NCBI RefSeq assembly: GCF_034702125.1
Contig: NC_085880.1
Location: 19,033,528-19,097,527, forward strand
Direction of reading: 5' to 3'
DNA length: 64,000 bases
Origin: Engraulis encrasicolus
Taxonomy: Eukaryota > Chordata > Actinopteri > Clupeiformes > Engraulidae
Shown: positions 45,301 through 56,532 of the stretch, piece by piece
How positions within the stretch are numbered: the first letter of the stretch is position 1
Layout of the letters: the number at the start of each line of letters is the position of its first letter
Made by a program: the position numbers and the translations under genes
Notes under the pieces: model-generated
Database searches by the model: none
The model's input: the letters and a program-made list of their open reading frames with translations, nothing else
What the model was told of the DNA's origin: nothing

Positions 45301-48300
45301 GCTATCAGCTGCCCTGGAAACTGCCGATGGTGTCCTGCAGGACAGAGGGGCAGTTTCTAGTGCCGGAAGAAATGCCAGTAGTCCACATGTCATCTCAGCA
45401 CGCCTGTGGAGGACGGATTAAGAGGAAGAGGGAGGGAGGGAGAGATTAAGATGGATTGACAAATACACTGCTAACAGTAGTTTCTTTTTTTAGGGGCTTT
45501 TTGTGTCTTTTTTTGTGTGCTATCTTTTTTAGTTGATGGGATAGTCGAGAGTATGACGGAAAGAGAGTGGGAGAGAGCGTTGGGACATGACCCAGGCCGG
45601 CCTGGAACCTGGATCAAAGGATTTGTAATTGTGTTTCTCGCTGTCCCTTGCATTGATGTGCAAGATAAGGTATTATGTTGACGCAAGGCCGGACTCGAAC
45701 CAGGCCAGACTCAAGTTCAACTTCAAGTTTTATTTTAGCCATATCAACAATATAAAATACAGTTGTTAGGAATGTTATTTGGTGTACTCACACATTCAAC
45801 AATACAACTATAGACACAGAACACAGGGGGGCACAGGGGGGGGGTGTATGAAAGAAACAGGGGGTATATAAATAAATAAACAGGGAATGACATACAAAAA
45901 CATTGGAGACATTGAAAAGTGCAGTTGAATGTTTAAAAGTGCATGGGTTGTACAGAATTTTTGTAACATTGTGCAAAGTAACCTGGGTCCCCCTGGGCTT
46001 GCAAGCCCTATGTGTGGGGGGCTTAGCATCCTGCACCACAGTGCCCCCCCATGGTAGTCTTGTGTGGAAGTGGAAATGAGAGTCAGTCCTGTTGGGTCAC
46101 ACAGGGCACATCAAAGAGATCATCACAGGATCCAACCTCTGCATTTTATCCCAGCAGACGGTCAGCAGGGGGCAGCCTTGGCCTCAGTGTTTGGAAAGCA
46201 GCATGTTGATGAGGTCACCTCAGTCACAGGGGAGGTTGGGGTAGATCGCTGCTCTGTCACTCCCTCCGTCCATCTGTGCACTATACACTGCAACCACTAG
46301 CCCACAACTGCTGCTGCTTTTGAGAAGCAGACGATGTGGACCCCTTTTTTTATGGGGTCATGACCAACCAGCTAATTCAGTAGAAACTACTACATGCGTC
46401 AAGATTCAAGAGTTCATTGATATTGTTAAAAAAGGCAACAAAATTGTGTTTGGGGTACTTAATACTTAGTCGCAGCAGGTTTTCAAGATGACCTTTCTCC
46501 ACTTAATTTGTCTTGTTTTTAGTTTTCCAAAGCAAGGATCTGGCTTTCCTCTAAAAGAAATAAACTGTGCTGGTGTTCACCTCTTATTTATTCATGCCAT
46601 TTGGGCATTGTGATGTGAGTGATTGTATTAGTATATGGCGTCAAAGCCATTGTATATGTGTCATATAGCCATTATCATTCTGAGAAGGCCCCTCCCCATT
46701 TCCTGTCTTATGTCAAAAATATGAAACAAAATCTGAAAGTCAGGGGGTTACTGAATTGTTTTTTTTCCAACTACGGTACAGGTAGAAAATAACCGTATAA
46801 TACATGTAACCCTTGAATACATCCTTTCCATACATTGTTAGTAACACTATTCATTACATTTCCTGTGTTTTACATTAAAGTTTAGCAAAAATATGTTTTG
46901 CATTTGGAAAATGGGAGGTGGGGGGCTAAAAAACTATTGTTAGATTCAGAAGGTGGTCCCAGCAGAAAAAGTTTGGGAACCACTGCTGTGCAACATACCA
47001 TCTATTCTTTCTGTTACATTGCCGCTGCTTATCTTGTTACTTGTTTTTTTCTTGAGATTATTCCCTATAGTTTGTTTTCTAGTTTTGTCTCTAAAGGTTC
47101 TTGCTGTTAACTAAGTTCTCCAACGTCATGTCCCTGTTTCCGTCCCACAGAGCCGCTACATGGAGGGACGCCACTGCCTCGCCGCGGCCAGCGTCATCGC
47201 AGGAATGGCTGCCCAAGAGAGTATGTCACAAAACACACCTATAGTGTTTAATGGGAAAGAACATTGAAGTCCACCTGGGAAACTCCCAACTACTCCCATT
47301 GTCATTGTGACACCACACTTCACAGCACACAGGTGCTCACTACACGCAACGAAATTACATTTATGCCTAACCCGTGCAAGGTGGCGGCCCCCAGTGGCAC
47401 CCCAAGGGAGCAGTGCGGCGGGACAGAACCATGCTCCGGGTACCTCAGTCATGGAGGAGGATGGGTCAGAGCACTGGTTCATTACTCCCCCCACCAACCG
47501 TGGGGCCAAAAGTCTGACACTCTAACCGCTTACCCATGACTGCGCTTACCGCTTACTAATGGGGTACCTAAGTCTCCACCCCTTCCGGGCGGCTCATGGG
47601 GCTGTGAAAGCCAAAACTTTTGACTGGGCTGCAATGGACTGATCAAAGCTATTTTCCGATCCACATCGCATTCCCCCCTCGGTCACACATATGCTGTATT
47701 TCAGAATTAATGATAACCAATAGCCTAGAAATCTAGACGCCCCTAGCGACCGCAAATTGAATTTGCTCCCGGGGGCAGTCTAGCGGACCCCGGTCGTTTT
47801 GCGAGGCTGAAAGTTATCCGATGACAGGGCCAATCAAATCGCGAGGGGGGCCGGGCTACTTAGTAAACAGGAAACTTTCTAAGAAGAAGCATGGTGTCCG
47901 TCCGTGCTACGTACAGCACGAAAGTGCACTTAATTTAAAAAGCCTGGATGATAATACATTTCGTGTCTGACATGGACTGATGTAATAATACACCATGAAC
48001 TTATCGGACACAAATAGATCACAACACAATTGATCATTCGATGTTTTAAACTAGCTCGGTAAGCTAAGTTGAGCATTTTACAGGACCAGATAGTCACACG
48101 CTATTATCAGACCACTACTGTAGGTGTAGAATGAAATTGCTGCCCCAATTTCTAATAAGACACGTGCCATTAAAAACGAGACATTTGGGAGCTTTGAAAG
48201 TCTTTGAGTAGCTTACTAAATAGATGGGAATGGCATAGTCTACCAAGCTAGTGGATAGCTAACCTGTCGTCAATAACACAGAGCTAGGTATCCAGTCTTA

Positions 48301-51300
48301 ATATAACCATTTAACAAGCCCCAAATGGCTCAACATTTCGCTGGTTGATCAAGGAGGGCCATGTGGTTGAAAACGAGCCATTTTTGAACTGTACTATAAG
48401 TGAAAACACGATTTATTAGGACACTTGTTTGTGGCTGTGGTCATCACATGCATTCACTGCTACGACGGCTCGAATTTGCCGCTCCACCTACAAAGGGGCC
48501 CTCGCTGGCTAGCTAACCGGTCGCCAATAACACAGAGCTAGGTATCCAGCCTTGTATTATATGCCTGCCCCAAATTCTAATAAGATCCATGTCATTAAAA
48601 ACGAGACATTTGGGAGCTTTGAAAGTCTGTAAGTCGCTTACTAAATAGATGGGAATGACACCTAGAGTCTACCGAGCTAGCGGCTAGCCAATCTGTCGTC
48701 AATTACACAGAGCTAATATCCAGCCGTGTATTAGTTATGGGTATACAGCTAGCTAGCTAACACCGAACATGCCATGTTGACAACAATCATAAATATAACC
48801 ATTTAACAAGCCCCAAATTGCTCAACATTTCGCTGGATGATCAAGAAGGGCCGTGTGGTTGAAAACGAGGCATTTTTGAACTATGTAAGTGAAAACACGA
48901 TTTATTAGGAAACTTGTTTGTGGCTGTGGTGATCACACGCATTCACTGCTACGACGGCTCGGAATTGCCGCTTCACAAGACAGCTGTGACGTTACACAGA
49001 AGTGTGTGGGGATTGGTTGTTTGCCATCCAATTGCGTGGCGTTGAGTGCTGAAGCAACCGTTTATCCCGCCCACACTGCTGCCCAGCCCTCCTAGACCCT
49101 GGTACAGCTTTTTGCTGTACGGGTCTGGCTCGCTAGGCTAGATAACCAATGGTGTGCTTGTCGATTTCACTTGGCAAGCGATTTTTGAGTTGTGTGCGTG
49201 CAAAAATATGTAATTATTTGGACAACACAACAAAAGTCGCATGTCTGAAATGCAGCTACTTCAGCTGCGTTGTAGCGGTAGGGCTGGCTGTGGAGCTTCA
49301 GCCTCGGTTCACATCAAATACGTGAGGCGCACGTTGTAGTCTCTAACACAGTTTTGCACAAAAGCTAAACTAACCTTTCTTGCGTGCCGAAACTGAGTGG
49401 TCTCACGACGCAAATGCAAACCTTTTAAATTCACTGCTATGCCATCATATGTGAAATCCAGAGCACATGCCAAACGGGATGAGGATTTAGCTTGACTCGC
49501 AGCTGCATCTTGCCCTTGAGCAAGGCACCTTACCCCACATTGCTCCAGGGACTGTAACCAATACTCTGTATCTAAATAACTAAGTTGCTTTGGATAAAAG
49601 TGTTAGTTAAGTCTAATGTAATGTACTGTATGTTTGTCTGAGGGACTTCTGTTGTGTGTGTGTGGTCTGGTCTTTTTGCAGCTGAAGAGGAGTGTGAGAC
49701 GCGTGAACAGAAGACAGGGGAGATAGCCCGGTGTTGGATTAAATACTGCCTCAACCTGCTGCAGGACGGCAAGAAGCTCTTGGAGGTAATAATGCCACAC
49801 AGCACCAAACAAGTCACTGCATATGACATTTACATGATCAGCATATATCAGGGAACACATGCAGTATGCACTGCACAGGAAACGGGGACTGTATGAGGTT
49901 TCATCTGGATTTAAAACCTGCTGTTGTCTAATTTCTTTCATGCTAATGCCAGGTTTTGGGTAAGAGCTCATACATCTGGCACAACTGCAAGCAACTAGGC
50001 CCACCATACAGAGACAGGAAACGGATGCAATGAAGCTACCCTGTTTAATATACTGTATATGAAGTACACAAAAAAAAGACCTCTGAGACAGTACATGTAG
50101 TATATTTATTTATTACATGACTTATGAAGGCAGTAAGAGCTGTTCAGAGATTGTGTAGGGTTTTCATGGCCCAGATCCTCTAATTATGTCCAGTTGATGT
50201 ACTGTATAACAAGGTCTCGATGGTTTAATATGTATAGTATCATTATCATTGAAGTTCATCTGTTACTAGTGCTATACATTAGTTCTTGAATAATATGCAT
50301 GCTGCCCAAAATCAAAAGAGGTTCGTACTCAAGTGAAGTTCGGAACGACACAATTGAATACCGTCTCTGTGTGGTACATGTAAGCACTGACAAATTACCT
50401 CCAAGTGAAACACATTTGATGAACTGCTACAATTTTAAAAGGAAGGGCAGTTACTATTCAAAGTTCACTAGCCTTCCTTTTGAATGCTTTGGGATTTGTA
50501 ACCAAATTGTAGTTGCTTTGTCTGTAACCAAATTGTAATTGCTTTGACTGTAACCAAAACCTTGTACAATATCTGTAAGTCGCTTTGTAAAAGGTCGAAA
50601 GCTAAGTGTTATGCACTGTAATGTAATATGAAGCTTGTGACCTGCGGCGACCGATGCTTCCTTCCTGTCTTTTTTTGTAGGACGACATGGGGTAGCTGGA
50701 CGTACTTCCAGACAGTTGGGCGTGGTATAGACCCCTTTACTGTTTGTACACAGATGTGACGTAATCAGGCTGTGCGCACTTTGTTGGGGGAAAAATGCAC
50801 CGCAATGCACCGCACATTTGTAAAGAAACTAGCTAGGTGTTTTCACCAAAATAAGAAAATGGATGCTCACAATAGCTTCAGATATGAAGGTACCACAGAC
50901 ACGGGCATTCCTGATGGTGTCGGTACATTTCATTTCTTGTAACCACAGCTCCTATGCTTCTGGAACAGCCTCTTCCCTCTCGGAATAGCTTAACAAGTGT
51001 ACTTCTCAGGATCTCTATTTTTACAAACGTACACACTTCAGGACGGCAGGTCTCTCTTTAGTGTCTGCACTGTCCGTTTGTGTATGTGTGTGTATTTGAG
51101 TCAGCAATGCGAGGACGTGGCTTCTAAACGGGTCAATAGAACGTTTATGACCTGCTGTGATCGATGTCTTCCTTGTCTTATTTTATTATCTGTTATCCGT
51201 TTATCATTTTGTAGCTTCTCTCATATACAATTAGCTGATATGCATAGTCATGTGGCCAGTCGATGGTGGGGATGAAAAATGCTGGCCCTCCTTATTCTGA

Positions 51301-51556
51301 AAGTTACCCATCCCTGATCATATGGCCTGCTGTGATGGATGTGTGTGTTCTTGTCTTCTTCTATTATCGATTATGTATTATATGTATTCTATAGGACAAC
51401 ACGGGGGAGCTGGATGTGGATCGACAGGTGGAGCTGCGTCGGGCCAGGCAGAAGGAGCAGGAGGAGCTGGAGAAGCAGAGGAAGAGCACAGTGCTGTTCA
51501 GCTCCACGTCCACCGACACATCCAACTCCATATGCGAACTGGAGGACAAGGTCAGT

Positions 51557-51635
<79 letters not shown>

Positions 51636-54554
51636 TATGCACACTACAGGCAGACAACTGTAGTTTCACTATGTATTGTACTTTTTAGTGTTTCTGCATG
51701 TGACAAATCCGCAGACACATCCAAATCCATATGTGAACTGGAGGAGAAGGCCAGCTGACTCCAGAACCTTACTCTCACACAGGGAAGCTGACAAGGGGGC
51801 ACTAAGGGGTCAATTGTCTCGGGCCCAGGCATTGAGGGTAGATGCAGTGTTGTAGTTAGAGAGAAAAACACGCATATCCATCTCAAAAAGATTGGGTGCA
51901 GTTCCAGCAAAAATACCATGAAAAAACTGAAAGAAAAGTCCGTGACACCAAGCTCCTGTTGCTCTTTTTTAATGTTAGGTTTCGGGCAGCATGCCCTTCA
52001 TCATACAAATCTTGTCTGATGAAGGGCATGCTGCCCGAAACGTAACATTAAAAAAAGAGCAACGGGAGCTTGGTGTCGCAGACTTTTATTTCAGTTTTTT
52101 CATGGTAGAGGCAGTGTTGCCAGATTGGGCGGCTTCCCGCCCAATTTGACTGCTTAGGAAGGACGTTGGCGGGTAAAAATGGGCAAAAGGGGCATTTCGG
52201 CCTCCAGGCCTTACCCTCTCACTAAAAAATAAATAAATCCATACAGTAATGGAATAAGATGTGGTTGCACCACTGTGAGATGTGCTACTAAAGCATCATT
52301 GACCCCCACCTACAGCATTCCCAGTACAGGCGGGCAAATATCCTGCATAGCGTTTCAACCCCTCCATGCATGTGACAAATGAATCTTCCCCTGGTGTCCC
52401 CGTAAGGTAAGCTGCCTGTTCCCGCTCGACTATGAGGAGGCGCGCAGCGTGTTCCTGATGGGCCAGACCTACGTGGCGGAGGCCAAGGAGTACTTCAAGA
52501 TGGACGGCCACGTGACCGACCACATCGAGATCACGCAGGACCACAGCGCGCTCTTCAAGGTGTGTATGCTACCCTCTGTGGACAAATTGTCTCTATTGTG
52601 GCGAGAGTAGGTATTGTAACTGCTGCTCATTGAAACAGTGCTGCCTTTTGCCTTTGACCTTTTCATGAATATTTGCTAAGTAATAAACTTTATATATTTA
52701 CTAGTATGACAAGTGCAGTAAATGTTGCTGCTGAAAATGTCTATTTCTGGAAATTCAAAATGGTGGACATGGACAAAATCCTCCTTTTCATATATGAAAA
52801 GTAAAATTTTTCCAGTCATCATTACTCAGAATTTGATGGGGGTGGTAAGTATTCATGAAAAGGGTAACATTTGTGAATGGGCCGCATGAATTCTGAAAAG
52901 AAACTGCTAAAAAAATATTACACAGTGCACCTTTAATAAAAAAGGCCGATCCTAAACGCAGGTGCTGGCGTTCTTCGAGGAGGACCTGGAGCGTCGCTGC
53001 AAGATGCACAAGCGTCGCGTGGACATGCTGGAGCCCATCTGCAAGGAGCTGAACCCCCAGTACTACCTGCTGGTGTGCCGCCAGCTGCAGTTCGAGCTGG
53101 CCGAGACCTACTACGAGCTCATGGACCTCAAGCTGGCGCTGGCCGACAGGCAGGACGACCTGGATGCACACACCGTCAAGAAGTTCAACACCCTGTGCAG
53201 CGCCTCCATGAGGTAAGTAGGTGTGTGTGTGTGTGTGTGTGTGCGTGTGTGTGTGTGCGAGCGCATGTGTTTGTGTGTCCACACTAAATTTGACCCCGTC
53301 TCTTTCTGCACAGTGGACTTCACTTTTTGCACCATTGGGTTGCTCTACGCTCTGTACCACTCAGCTATGACTTGTACCTTTTCCTCCTCTTTCACAGCTG
53401 TGTGCGTGTGTGCGGCCGTGTGGCCGTGCGGCCGTGCGAGCCAGTGATGAGTCTTGCCTATGGCTGAATGTCTGAATGCATATTATGAGATTAATCAATG
53501 TTACTCCACTGGGTTCTACGAGGCATTCCTGGACTCCTATGTTGTCTGTGGCTGAATGTATGTATTAATGTATGTACACACCGGTATTTAATAAATGGGA
53601 TTAATAAATGTTACTCTAATCTGTTCTCTACTAGGTTCTACGAGGCGTTCCTGGACTCGGCGCGGAACCCCGAGGGAAAGTGGCCCGCCAAGCTGGAGGA
53701 GGAGATACTGCGTCCGGCGCTGGTGGCCAAGTTCCGCGTGGCGCGGCTGCAGTCCAAACTCATCTCCGCCAGCCCCACCGTGCAGCTCGACAACCTCGGA
53801 CGCTCACTCGAGTCATACAGGTAACTTTTATGTTTACCTTTGGGCAGCCGTGGTCTAGTGAGTAAGGAGATGGGCTTGGGCTTTAGATTAGAGGGTTGCA
53901 GGTTCAAATCCCACCCATACCTCTCCCTACACCATCCAAAGATCCTATCAATTTCCTTTGAGATCAATAAAGTAATATTCCATTCTACTCTACTCTGCTC
54001 TTTACTCTACTCTACTCTACTCTACCCTACTCTGCTCTGATTTTCCTCTATGCTACTGTACTGTACTCTACTGTAAATTACTTTACTGTACCCTACTCTT
54101 CTCTACTCTACCCTATCCTGCTTTACTTAACTCTACTTCACTCTTTTCTGCTCTACCCTCTGCTACCCTACTCTACTTTACTCTGCACTCTACTCTACCC
54201 TGGTTTACTTTACTCTACCCTACCATTCCCCTTCTCTATTCTACTACGTACTCTACTCTACTCTGATCTACTTATCTCTACTCTACCCTATCCTGCTCTA
54301 CTCTACTCTATTCTTCTCTACTCTACTCTAATCCACCCTACTCTACTCTACTCTACCCTACTCTTCTCTATTCTTCTCTACTCTTCTCTAATCTACTCTA
54401 CCCTACGCTACTCTTCAGGTTCGTAGTGCAGTACTGCGAGGAGAACCCTGAGGCCAAGGCAGTGGTGGAGACGGAGCTGGAGCTGAGCGAGGAGATGGTC
54501 AACCTGCTGCCCATGAAGATGAACAGGATTCGCGCCAAGATGGCCGCCAAGTGA
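42395..54554 (+). CDS. kifbp: KIFBP (KIF1-binding protein), complete, 11 coding exons
   Basis: Exons: 42395-42841, 42957-43055, 43236-43315, 43489-43672, 47151-47220, 49682-49785, 51395-51550, 52407-52559, 52962-53212, 53635-53820, 54419-54554. All phases agree, giving 1866 nt, 621 residues plus stop, the length I know for the mammalian protein. Diagnostic stretches: LGVNHVETEELSAGEEHL, GEIARCWIKYCLNLL, VTDHIEITQDHSALFK, RRCKMHKRR, LNPQYYLLVCRQLQFELA, LRPALVAKFRVARL. The protein is all-helical with TPR-like repeats. It binds motor domains of several kinesins and blocks microtubule binding, acting in axon growth, mitochondrial transport and mitosis. The start ATG at 42395 follows the context AACATGG. 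The weak point is the exon 8 acceptor, which reads AAG instead of CAG/TAG. Introns 4-7 and 10 carry many transposons. Confidence 0.97.
43745..44520 (-). mobile_element. LINE 3' fragment in kifbp intron 4
   Basis: Minus-strand frames 44509-44027 and 44020-43796 encode the thumb and C-terminus of a LINE reverse transcriptase: LRLNAKKTEVITYN, FKYLGSWV, ESVLLYGSECW, then RLAGHCQRHQELPASKLVLW and ENQDDWKQRWKARL. The frames are shifted relative to each other, so it is dead. It is a different family from the LINE at 21682-24960. It is 5'-truncated at about 44520. Confidence 0.85.
44521..47150. other. kifbp intron 4 remainder, repeat remnants
   Basis: No exon is visible. A possible minus-strand tRNA-derived SINE remnant lies near 45480-45705, with a GGACTCGAACC inverted B-box at 45691-45701. 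A hAT-like end (GTTTGGGAACCACTG) lies near 46970-46985. G-runs are at 45173-45185 and 45826-45843. Confidence 0.4.
47262..47540 (-). mobile_element. tRNA-derived SINE in kifbp intron 5
   Basis: On the minus strand the 5' end reads GGGTAAGCGGTTAGAGTGTC (A-box-like). The body matches the plus-strand SINE at 58990-59215, including CCGCACTGCTC, TTGCAC..GTTAG and TTTCGTTG. Confidence 0.75.
47721..49140. mobile_element. DNA transposon with 9-bp TSD and internal ~490-bp direct repeat
   Basis: Ends TAGCCTAG and CTAGGCTA are inverted. The 9-bp direct repeat GATAACCAA lies at 47712-47720 and 49141-49149. Inside, about 180 bp at 48303-48482 (starting CATTTAACAAGCCCCAAAT) recurs at 48795-48972 with few changes. 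Shorter flanking blocks (CACAGAGCTA, TTTGGGAGCTTTGAAAGTCT) also repeat. No coding frame is seen. Confidence 0.9.
49496..49628 (+). repeat. SINE 3' region in kifbp intron 5
   Basis: CCTTGAGCAAGGCACCTTAC, CACATTGCTCCAGGGACTGT and TTGCTTTGGATAAAAGTG followed by TAATGTAATG is a widespread fish SINE/LINE 3' domain. It ends 53 bp before exon 6. Confidence 0.7.
50681..50717 (+). pseudogene. Decayed duplicate of kifbp exon 7 5' end
   Basis: After a pyrimidine tract and TAG, the sequence GACGACATGGGGTAGCTGGA resembles the start of exon 7 at 51395 (GACAACACGGGGGAGCTGGA). It has an in-frame TAG. Upstream sequence (GACCTGCGGCGACCGATG) also recurs near 51149 and 51324, pointing to a triplicated acceptor region. 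Confidence 0.75.
51557..51632. repeat. (CA)n microsatellite after kifbp exon 7
   Basis: A near-pure CA tract begins 7 bases after the exon 7 donor GTCAGT. Confidence 0.95.
51711..51756 (+). pseudogene. Duplicate of kifbp exon 7 3' end
   Basis: The sequence encodes DTSKSICELEEK where exon 7 ends DTSNSICELEDK, with most changes silent or conservative. The donor position reads GCCAGC instead of GTCAGT. The copy lies 198 bp downstream of the original, past the microsatellite. Confidence 0.9.
51914..52107. repeat. Long hairpin in kifbp intron 7
   Basis: Arms of about 90 bases (51914-52003 and 52017-52107) share TACCATGAAAAAACTGAAA, GACACCAAGCTCC and TTCGGGCAGCATGCCC in inverted order around a loop of about 13 bases. 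Confidence 0.95.
53217..53280. repeat. (GT)n-rich tract after kifbp exon 9
   Basis: An interrupted GT repeat starting within the donor context GTAAGTAGGTGTGTG. Confidence 0.85.
53455..53634 (+). repeat. Tandem duplication including 5' end of kifbp exon 10
   Basis: GTTCTACGAGGCATTCCTGG at 53512 repeats the start of exon 10 (53635) 123 bp upstream. The shared intron part includes GGCTGAATGT, GGGATTAATAAATGTTACTC / GAGATTAATCAATGTTACTC. The upstream copy has lost the AG of its acceptor (CTGG for CTAG). Confidence 0.92.
53843..53980 (+). mobile_element. tRNA-derived SINE in kifbp intron 10
   Basis: A-box-like TGGTCTAGTGAGTAAGGAG and B-box GGTTCAAATCC (53900-53913) have normal tRNA-promoter spacing. 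It lies 22 bp after the exon 10 donor. Confidence 0.88.
53976..54414. repeat. Expanded (TCTAC)n-type pentanucleotide tail
   Basis: About 440 bp of CTCTA/CCCTA/CTGTA pentamers follow the SINE body and run directly into the acceptor CTCTTCAG of kifbp exon 11. Confidence 0.95.
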
Positions 54555-54761
54555 GGCAAGATGGCCACCAACTGAAGCACACATCATCGCTAGGGTAACA
54601 TCATAGATATACTACGTAGGTTTCTTGTATACAAACATTTGCGCTGTGCGTGCAGTTGAGAATCACTTTTCAACCTCTGTTTGAAAACTGCTGTCACTCA
54701 CTCCATATATGGGCTCACGTGATTGGCTGCTTAGCATCTTGCTTCTCCTCACAGCGCGATT

Positions 54762-55094
54762 GTACGCTTTATTATCATGGATGCATAAAAAGCATTAGAC
54801 TTAGTAAATAGTAAACCAATGGTGAACAAAACATTAACAAGCGTTTTTATTATTTACCAAGTTATATTAATGCTTTACAAAATATCTACAAATAATATGT
54901 TCAAGATTTTACAAACCGTGTTTACAAACAGTGTTTTTTATTCATTATTTATTTTTTAAAAACGTACCTATAAATTGTCAACATAACATTTCCCACTCAT
55001 TTACAAAAATGTGTTAGTGTTTTAATTATCATTAGGTAATTATTTACTAGGTTTTTATGATGTTTTTATGCATCCATTATTATAAAGTGTTACC
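54762..55094. mobile_element. MITE related to 17161-17449
   Basis: The right end ATTATTATAAAGTGTTACC and internal TTTATGCATCCAT / ATGGATGCATAAAAA inverted blocks match the family. The left terminus is diverged. Confidence 0.75.
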
Positions 55095-55340
55095 CAGAAA
55101 ACCTATGTGTTGAATACTGGGTGTTGAGTTCAGCCTTTTGGCATGCGTTAATACTGTGCGCTGCAATGATGGTGCAGGGTCACCAAAGATGTTATATTAT
55201 ATTGCCGGCACCTACAGGAGAGTTTGCACATCACCTTGCCGCCACGGTGACGATAATTTAAGCAGCGTCACCCCTGTATGAAGATGGCGGCACCCTGGAT
55301 AAGCATATTCTTTTCAAAACACATCGGTAATCAAAGTCAC

Positions 55341-55405
55341 TAGCCTGGCCGCGCCAAAAACCCCTTCATTTTGCGGCCACTAGGGGCGTCTAGATTTCTA
55401 GGCTA
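55341..55405. mobile_element. 65-bp miniature element with 9-bp TSD
   Basis: TAGCCTGG at the left and a TCTAGATTTCTAGGCTA right end. The latter matches, inverted, the left end of the 1420-bp element at 47721. CAAAGTCAC flanks both sides (55332-55340 and 55406-55414). Confidence 0.9.
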
Positions 55406-56532
55406 CAAAGTCACATCTACTGTTCCATACCTGTGCCGTAACAACGTAGCCCAGACCTTGTCTCCCTCTTATGACTGGAAGCCAATGCTAATGTTTTAAT
55501 TGTCCCTTTTGATTTTGATTGAGATTTTGTTGTGTTTTTTTGCACATGGGATGACTTATTTTGCACTGTTACCGTACGTTTTTTTTTGGTTGTGTGTGTG
55601 CACAAGTGTTCACACAGCTAATCCATGCTAACACTATGTCATCATCATCACCCTCTGCCTTCTTACCTCTGCTCTCCGATGACTGGTGCCCACTGACGTG
55701 CCGCCTGTGTCATTTTAACTGCCCGTCTGACTTTTAACACAGTTTCTCAATCTCCCTCATGCCTTTGTCAGCTTTGGACCAACGCAATATGAACTGGTAG
55801 TCATTTGGATACCCTGGTGTTTGCCAATGCATGACCTCTGTGTTTTTTCCAATGCTTGTTAAACTGCTAATAATAAACTATCCATTGACTGTATAATTTC
55901 AGAGAATTTTGTAAATGGTCGGGCGCCATGAACCTGTTTTTGTTGTAATTAAAGATATCTGTAAAGGAATGACTATGCCCCAATAAACCTTATAACCCTC
56001 TCAAGTTATCTTGGTTCATCTGTTATTCTTTAAGTTTGGCAGGTTAATAAGTTTAAATTCTGTGAGAAATCGTAATTCAAGTCCTTGAGAGGAAGTAAGC
56101 AATAGCCTACCTTCTACAAATTTTACATCATCTTAGAATCATACATTCTGGTAAACTGGAATTTAAAGAGATTTGTCATGACATTTACTTTGGAAATCTT
56201 CCATACAGACATTCCAAATAGTTCATGGCATAATTCTTAGAATGCAACTTTGATTGTGTTACACCTGGTTACAGTATGTCATAACTTCAGGATGGCAATT
56301 TATTACAAATGTCCTCACGTCAGTTCTGAGGTGCATCACATTTTGGTGAAGTAGATTATAATTCTTAACTATGATGACTTCCATCACCTGTAACGTTTGA
56401 CGTTTGAATACAACACAATTGGCTAATTCCTTGCTGATTTTTTTTTTTTTTTTAAGAGATGTAGTTTTCTTATAGTTAGCGCTTTCTTCAGAGAGCCTTC
56501 AGTTTGTCACTGAGGGGGAACCTTTAAATCAG

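Larger units (their letters stand above)
54555..56000 (+). terminator. kifbp 3' untranslated region and poly(A) signals
   Basis: AATAAA at 55872-55877, ATTAAA at 55948-55953 and AATAAA at 55982-55987 form a cluster about 1.3-1.4 kb after the stop, a plausible 3' end. If the last is used, the two MITEs at 54762-55094 and 55341-55405 are part of the 3' UTR. Confidence 0.55.

Noticed and set aside
43690..46985. hAT-like ends at 43691 (AGTGTTTCTCAGC) and 46985 as one 3.3-kb element
   Set aside because: Flanking bases do not form an 8-bp duplication and the TIR match is weak. They are probably remnants of separate copies.
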